Assembly (NCBI GenBank): GCA_029203125.1
Contig: CP119317.1
Location: 3,410,001-3,474,000 of the forward strand
DNA from: Candidatus Cohnella colombiensis
Lineage (GTDB): Bacteria; Bacillota; Bacilli; Paenibacillales; Paenibacillaceae
Direction: 5' to 3'
DNA: 64,000 bases
Position numbers and translations under genes: made by a program
Shown here: in pieces, positions 59,700 through 64,000 of the stretch
Layout: the number at the start of each line of letters is the position of its first letter
How positions within the stretch are numbered: position 1 is the first letter of the stretch
Notes under the pieces: generated by a model
Told to the model about the DNA's origin: nothing
Databases searched by the model: none
What the model saw: only the letters and a program-made list of their open reading frames with translations

Positions 59700-59879
59700 G
59701 GTAGCCGGGAGAACGCGTATCTCCTTGGGGAGCTTACCCCGTACCGGAAACTGTTCTCCCACTACTCCCAATGACCATGTTTGGGCTGGTTGAGGCTTGA
59801 GACCTCGTATAACAAGCGAAGCTATGGGTTTGGAACCGTTGTGGGATTGCCGGCTAGAATGATATCAGGAGGAGCTGAC
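59700..59879 (+). ncRNA. Candidate IS110 bridge RNA
   Basis: GGGAGAAC (59707-59714) pairs with GTTCTCCC (59753-59760), enclosing GGGG/CCCC (59727-59740). More foldable sequence runs to the transposase start. IS110 elements transcribe a bridge RNA from this position that pairs with target and donor DNA. Position and structure fit; loop assignment needs comparison with other copies. Confidence 0.55.
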
Positions 59880-61058
59880 ATGGAACCAGTTATCGGACTG
59901 GATGTGGCAAAAGGCGCGAGTGTATTTCAAGCGTTCGTGAAGCGTAATGAGGTGTGTGGAAAGTCGGTAACAATTCGGCATACCGAGGAAGGGTTCGGAC
60001 GACTTGGCGAAGTGATACGCACGCTTGAGGAACAAACGGGTAACCGAGCGGTTGTGGTTTTGGAGGCAACAGGGCACTATCATCGCATCGTTATAGCCTA
60101 TTTGGAGCGTATGGAAATTACGCACTTCATCGTTAATCCGCTATTATCTAAACGTTCGAAGAGCGCACAGTTACGTAAGGTGAAAACAGATGCAGCGGAT
60201 GCCTGGCATTTGGCCGAAATGTATTACAGAGGGGACGTGAAGCCTCATCGAACCTGGAACGAGTGCTACACGGAGTTGCAACACATAACAAGGCAACACG
60301 AGTTCGTGACCTCACTGTACGTGCAAGCAAAGCTTAATATGCGTGCTTTATTAGATCAGGTATTCCCAACCTATGAGGGGGTGTTTTCGGATCTTTTCTC
60401 CGCGACAGCTCTCACTACGTTGCAGATGTGCTTATCCGATCAAACTTTAGAATGGGACGAAGCCATTCGTAAACAAGCGAGTAAATCTCGTTCTGCATCG
60501 TGGATCTGCACGAAAATTGAGCATCTAGAGTTTATTTATCGACAATGGAAAGAGAACAAGAATAGCCCTACTCAGATGCAGATGCTGAAAAGCATGGTGT
60601 CGTTGCTTCTTTCCATGCAGGAGCAAATCGAGGTGATCGAGGACCAGATAAGACAACTAGCCGGAGAACTACCGGAAGTGGAGTTAATAAAAAGTATTCC
60701 GGGCATAGGTGATAAGCTTGCTGCAGCCATTATTTCAGAAATTGGAGACGCGCAACAGTTCCAAGATCCGAAGCAACTCGTGGCGTTTGCGGGGCTAGAT
60801 CCAGGTGTTCATAGTTCAGGTCAGTTTGTGGCCACAAGCAGTCGAATAACAAAACGGGGCTCCAAACGGCTTCGCCGGGCATTATTTCTAGCCGTACAAT
60901 GTGGATTAAGACGTGACGCCAACGCGAAATTAAAAGCCTACTACGATAAGAAAAGAAAAGAGGGCAAGCCCTACAAGGTGACGGTGATTGCTTGCGCCAA
61001 CAAGCTATTGCATCACATTTACGCCATCTTGAAGAAAGGCCAGCCCTACCAACCATAA
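59880..61058 (+). CDS. IS110-family transposase/recombinase
   Basis: It has 392 residues from the ATG at 59880, which has AGGAGGAG five bases upstream; the frame is open 33 codons earlier but that lies in the structured region. The N-terminal RuvC-like DEDD domain shows GLDVAKGASVFQ (Asp), VVLEATGHYH (Glu) and KTDAADAWHLAEMY (Asp). A coiled-coil middle precedes the C-terminal Transposase_20 domain with the helix-hairpin-helix IPGIGDKLAAAIISEIGD and the catalytic Ser region GLDPGVHSSGQF. The gene looks intact and the element may be active. Confidence 0.95.
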   Translation: MEPVIGLDVAKGASVFQAFVKRNEVCGKSVTIRHTEEGFGRLGEVIRTLEEQTGNRAVVVLEATGHYHRIVIAYLERMEITHFIVNPLLSKRSKSAQLRKVKTDAADAWHLAEMYYRGDVKPHRTWNECYTELQHITRQHEFVTSLYVQAKLNMRALLDQVFPTYEGVFSDLFSATALTTLQMCLSDQTLEWDEAIRKQASKSRSASWICTKIEHLEFIYRQWKENKNSPTQMQMLKSMVSLLLSMQEQIEVIEDQIRQLAGELPEVELIKSIPGIGDKLAAAIISEIGDAQQFQDPKQLVAFAGLDPGVHSSGQFVATSSRITKRGSKRLRRALFLAVQCGLRRDANAKLKAYYDKKRKEGKPYKVTVIACANKLLHHIYAILKKGQPYQP

Positions 61059-61184
61059 TCCATATTTATCCAAAATCCTCCACGACCATGGAGGTTATTT
61101 GGTATGCAGTAAAAGTATATCAGCTAGATACATGTAAGCCAAGGGATTAAATGTTGACAAGTATTAGCTGGTTTCCGGTTGCTG

Positions 61185-61240
61185 TTGGAATCGTGAAATT
61201 TGAATAGATAACTCATACTAATGAGATTTCACGATTCCAA
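61185..61240. repeat. Perfect 15-bp inverted repeat
   Basis: TTGGAATCGTGAAAT (61185-61199) and ATTTCACGATTCCAA (61226-61240) are exact complements around a 26-base loop that itself has a CTCAT/ATGAG stem. It lies between the IS110 transposase and the SNF2 gene. No T run follows on either strand, so it is not a clear terminator. Confidence 0.85.
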
Positions 61241-61308
61241 AGGCAAACGCTGGCGCTCCTCCAGGAGATACATGCCCTTTTTTCTTCATCGATTTAATAA
61301 AAACATGA

Positions 61309-64000
61309 TTACTCCAACATCAGGATTTCTCTGATTTCTTGTTCGGATAATGTCGATAACGACTCTTCACCTGGTTGAATGATTTCGTCCACTAGATTCT
61401 TCTTTCGCTGCTGGAGCTCGTTCATCTTATCCTCTACCGTACCCTGAGTAACGAGTCGAATGACCTGAACGACGTTCTTCTGTCCAATCCGGTGGGCCCG
61501 GTCTGCAGCCTGTTGCTCTACCGCTGGATTCCACCACAGATCATAGAGAATAACTGTATCTGCCCCTGTCAAATTCAAGCCTGTTCCTCCCGCCTTCAAG
61601 GAGATGAGGAATAGCTCGCGCTCTCCGTCGTTGAATCGGTTGCACAGCTCCATTCGCTCTACCGCGGGCGTTGATCCGTCCAAATAAAAGAAAGGGACAC
61701 CTTGATTGCCTAACTCTCGACCGATTAAACCGAGCATCTGTGTGAATTGCGAAAAGATGAGCACCCGCTTGCCCGCACTTTGGCATTCCTCTAAAATCTC
61801 TAGTAGCTGTTCGAATTTGGCCGAGCTACCTTCATATCCTTCAACGAACAGCGCAGGGTGGCAGCACAGCTGTCTCAGTCTCGTTAATCCCGCCAAGATT
61901 TTAATTCTATGCTTCTGAAAGCCATCCACGCTGAGATGACGCAATGTCTCTTTCTGGAGCATGGCAAGATAGGATAGATATAGCTTCTTCTGTTCCGGTA
62001 ATAGCTCGGACGCTTGCACTGACTCAATCTTTTCGGGCAATTCCTTCAATACATCTCTTTTCAATCGACGCAGCAAAAAGGGACGAATGCGTTTAGCCAC
62101 AGCCTCTCGTGGAAGATCATTGAAGGCTCGTTTCCCTTGGAATAGTTCGGGGAATACGACATCGAAGATCGACCATAACTCCTCTAAAGCATTTTCCACT
62201 GGTGTCCCCGTCAATGCAAAGCGGTACCTCGCTTGAATTTCTTTTACCGCTTGAGCTGTCTGGGTTGTATGGTTTTTGAACGCTTGAGCTTCATCCAGAA
62301 TTAAGGTGTGAAATGCTTGTTGCACATAATCATCAATGTCCCTGCGCAGCAACGGATATGAAGTGATTACGACATCGATGTTAGACAGATCCTGCAGTAC
62401 GCTGTTGCGATCCGTTTTACTTCCATCTGCTATAACGGTACGAATGCCTGGCGCGAACTTCTTCAGCTCATTGTGCCAGTTATAAAGGAGTGATGCTGGA
62501 CATACGATGATTGCAGGCATCTGCTGCTCTCGAATCTCAGGTAATACAGAGACAAGAAACGTAATACTTTGCAAAGTCTTTCCAAGCCCCATATCGTCAG
62601 CAAGAATTCCTCCAAAGCGATAGTGAGCAAGCGTCTTCAACCACTGGTAGCCATATTTTTGATAATCTCGCAGCTCTGTTGTTATCCCTTTCGGTAGCGG
62701 AAAATCCAAGCCGTCCGGATTGCGCATATTGCTGAGCATTTGGCGCAATGATTTACCTAGCTTTACGGCCGCGCCTTGATGATCAGAGTCAATCAAGTGG
62801 AGCCCACGAACGACAGGAAGACGAAGGTTGGCTCCTTTAAGATCCCCCTTACGCACGCCCATCTCTTGCATAAAGCGTCGGATTTCTAGAAATTCTTTGC
62901 TCTCTAGCGGGACGAATGCACCGCTCGGCAGCTTATAATATTTGCGTTTCTCTTCAAGTGATTTCAGAAGCTCGCGGATTTCCGCTTCGGGTACACCTTC
63001 CACCTCAAAGTCGCATTCCAACCAGTCCGTTCGTTCATCGACATCTACTCTTATTTTCGGCGGGGCATGTCCCACATGCAGTCTCACCTTCACTGCTGTT
63101 GTTGCATAGACTTGAAGCAGCTTTTCCAGCTCGGGAACAACATGATATAGAAACGCGAACTCAGAATCCTCGTCCTCCATCATGTAGCCACTATCCGTCT
63201 TCATAAAGTTACTGCCATCCATCAGTTCTAAAATCCGCGCCTCTCGTTCGCCATCACGCACGACAATTCGATGGGTATTTTGTCGTCCATTTGTGGTCTC
63301 TAACGGATTTAGGATCAGCTCGCCATATTGAAACTCCAATCCAGCCAGCAGTCGATCCTTCACCCGATCAAGATATAACTTCGCCTTAAGTGGCGTGCGT
63401 ATGATTCGCTCAGACACTGACTGCGCAATGTTGACGCTCCCAATCTTCATTAATCCCGGAACGACCTTCTCCATGAACGGTTCCATCTGCTCCGGCGGGA
63501 TTTGGACATAGGATGATCGCGAGTTGTCTATCAGCTGCTTAAGCTCTGCCAGACGCTTGCACTGCAGAGATGGGGTCTTTATGAGTCTGCCTTCATAGAT
63601 AACGACCCCATAGGATTCCATCACCATTAAATCGTCGATCCCTTGTACAGCCATCTGATACCCCTCACCAGCGGCTTGCGATTGATTGAATTCGAAACGC
63701 AATGGAAGCGACTCATCCGAGAGATGAATTCCGTCTGCTTTTCCGTCTTCGTGCTCCAGCTGCACCATTGGTGCAGCTAGCAAAAGGGGCAGCAATTCAT
63801 CCCATGAGGAGGGGGGGATGAGCAGCATCCGATCTCCACTCATACTTTTACTGCTATAAGCATAAGTAGCAGAGGTTTCTTGAAACATCCGTTCCAGCTG
63901 ACTAATTTGAATAAGCTTGCGAATGACAAGATCATTGGCTTGATGAAAGCTATGCTGCTCGGGATCATAAGTAAAATTTTTTGAAAATGTTGCAGCTTCA
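61309..64000 (-). CDS. SNF2-family helicase (5' end beyond window)
   Basis: About 897 residues are visible; the frame stays open to base 64000 beyond the first in-window ATG (63888), so the N-terminus, probably including a SWIM zinc finger as in Bacillus YwqA, is outside. Helicase motifs: ILADDMGLGKTLQSITFL (I), IIVCPASLLYNWHNELKKF (Ia), TLILDEAQAFKNHTTQ (II, DEAQ), FALTGTPVENALEELWSIFD (III), KRVLIFSQFTQMLGLIGREL (IV), FLISLKAGGTGLNLTGADTVI (V) and QQAADRAHRIGQKNVVQVIR (VI). It is an ATP-driven DNA translocase, role in repair or remodelling inferred. Confidence 0.95.
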   Translation of the reverse strand, partial: EAATFSKNFTYDPEQHSFHQANDLVIRKLIQISQLERMFQETSATYAYSSKSMSGDRMLLIPPSSWDELLPLLLAAPMVQLEHEDGKADGIHLSDESLPLRFEFNQSQAAGEGYQMAVQGIDDLMVMESYGVVIYEGRLIKTPSLQCKRLAELKQLIDNSRSSYVQIPPEQMEPFMEKVVPGLMKIGSVNIAQSVSERIIRTPLKAKLYLDRVKDRLLAGLEFQYGELILNPLETTNGRQNTHRIVVRDGEREARILELMDGSNFMKTDSGYMMEDEDSEFAFLYHVVPELEKLLQVYATTAVKVRLHVGHAPPKIRVDVDERTDWLECDFEVEGVPEAEIRELLKSLEEKRKYYKLPSGAFVPLESKEFLEIRRFMQEMGVRKGDLKGANLRLPVVRGLHLIDSDHQGAAVKLGKSLRQMLSNMRNPDGLDFPLPKGITTELRDYQKYGYQWLKTLAHYRFGGILADDMGLGKTLQSITFLVSVLPEIREQQMPAIIVCPASLLYNWHNELKKFAPGIRTVIADGSKTDRNSVLQDLSNIDVVITSYPLLRRDIDDYVQQAFHTLILDEAQAFKNHTTQTAQAVKEIQARYRFALTGTPVENALEELWSIFDVVFPELFQGKRAFNDLPREAVAKRIRPFLLRRLKRDVLKELPEKIESVQASELLPEQKKLYLSYLAMLQKETLRHLSVDGFQKHRIKILAGLTRLRQLCCHPALFVEGYEGSSAKFEQLLEILEECQSAGKRVLIFSQFTQMLGLIGRELGNQGVPFFYLDGSTPAVERMELCNRFNDGERELFLISLKAGGTGLNLTGADTVILYDLWWNPAVEQQAADRAHRIGQKNVVQVIRLVTQGTVEDKMNELQQRKKNLVDEIIQPGEESLSTLSEQEIREILMLE

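Larger units (their letters stand above)
59690..61110 (+). mobile_element. IS110-family insertion sequence
   Basis: One transposase gene with a structured noncoding region 5' and a short 3' noncoding end. IS110 elements lack terminal inverted repeats and target duplications, so the ends given here are estimates: the left near the start of the structured region, the right within about 100 bp of the transposase stop. It lies between a chemoreceptor gene and a SNF2 gene without breaking either. Confidence 0.7.

Noticed and set aside
59781..59879. Upstream in-frame extension of the IS110 transposase
   Set aside because: It overlaps the structured left-end region, and the ATG at 59880 has a strong ribosome binding site and the family-typical N-terminus.
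1..64000. Prophage, restriction-modification, toxin-antitoxin or other defence system
   Set aside because: No phage structural, integrase, methyltransferase-endonuclease or toxin-antitoxin pair was seen. The SNF2 helicase has the architecture of the housekeeping Bacillus-type protein, and its visible neighbours give no defence context.

Overview
The window reads as chromosome from an endospore-forming Firmicute, most like Paenibacillus or a close relative (family Paenibacillaceae). The main evidence is synteny. Read on the minus strand, the order prfA-prmC ... spoIIR-ywlC-mntP-ywlE-rpiB-ywlG-glyA-upp-mnaA-atpZ-atpI-atpBEFHA matches the Bacillus core order. Other pointers are strong AGGAGG ribosome binding sites, frequent GTG/TTG starts, a spoIIR sporulation gene, a copper-amine-oxidase-type domain protein and Paenibacillus-style intergenic repeats. 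No rRNA or tRNA genes were seen.

Layout. 1-5.9 kb: F1Fo ATP synthase operon (atpA cut by the window edge), then mnaA and upp. 6-7.2 kb: a small glycine-rich protein, then a noncoding dispersed element ending in a 51-bp tandem array of hairpins. 7.2-13.1 kb: glyA, ywlG and rpiB behind a ZTP-type riboswitch, then ywlE, mntP, ywlC and spoIIR. 13.3-15.05 kb: an insertion into the conserved order, an agr-like peptide-signalling operon on the plus strand. It encodes a kinase-less polytopic membrane protein, AgrB, a 42-residue AgrD whose ring-forming residue is serine rather than cysteine, and a stand-alone LytTR DNA-binding protein. 15.1-19 kb: a degenerate motif array, then prmC, prfA and ychF. 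19-27.8 kb: accessory genes, including a lipoprotein, an AraC regulator divergent from a phytanoyl-CoA-type dioxygenase, an Rrf2 regulator with trxA, an aldo/keto reductase, a FrnE-like DsbA, MgtC, a cation diffusion facilitator and a secreted protein. 27.9-31.8 kb: a four-gene heme-copper quinol oxidase operon (no CuA site). 32-37.2 kb: small membrane proteins, a DUF4097-like protein and glpK-glpD. 37.7-43 kb: a LacI-sensor/PAS/GGDEF/EAL protein and a divergent FMN-protein/MocR pair. 43-50.5 kb: a dihydroorotate-dehydrogenase-like/membrane fusion, DUF3900 and DUF2269 proteins, htpX, a VTT-domain protein, a Fur-boxed iron-siderophore lipoprotein and a charged hypothetical. 50.7-59.5 kb: catalase, a MarR-controlled quinone-detoxification-type operon, a luciferase-like oxidoreductase, pepT, an alkyltransferase-like protein and a membrane chemoreceptor. 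59.7-61.1 kb: an IS110-family element with a structured 5' noncoding end. 61.3-64 kb: a SNF2 helicase cut by the window edge.

The best candidate for an under-described system is the kinase-less agr/LytTR operon at 13.35-15.05 kb. It combines an Agr-type peptide maker with a membrane-protein-plus-LytTR output that resembles streptococcal LytTR regulatory systems. The riboswitch, the hairpin array, the dispersed TAACG...TGTCC motif, the putative IS110 bridge RNA and several operators are further signals that the genes alone do not explain. All functional calls come from reading motifs and context by eye; no database search was run.
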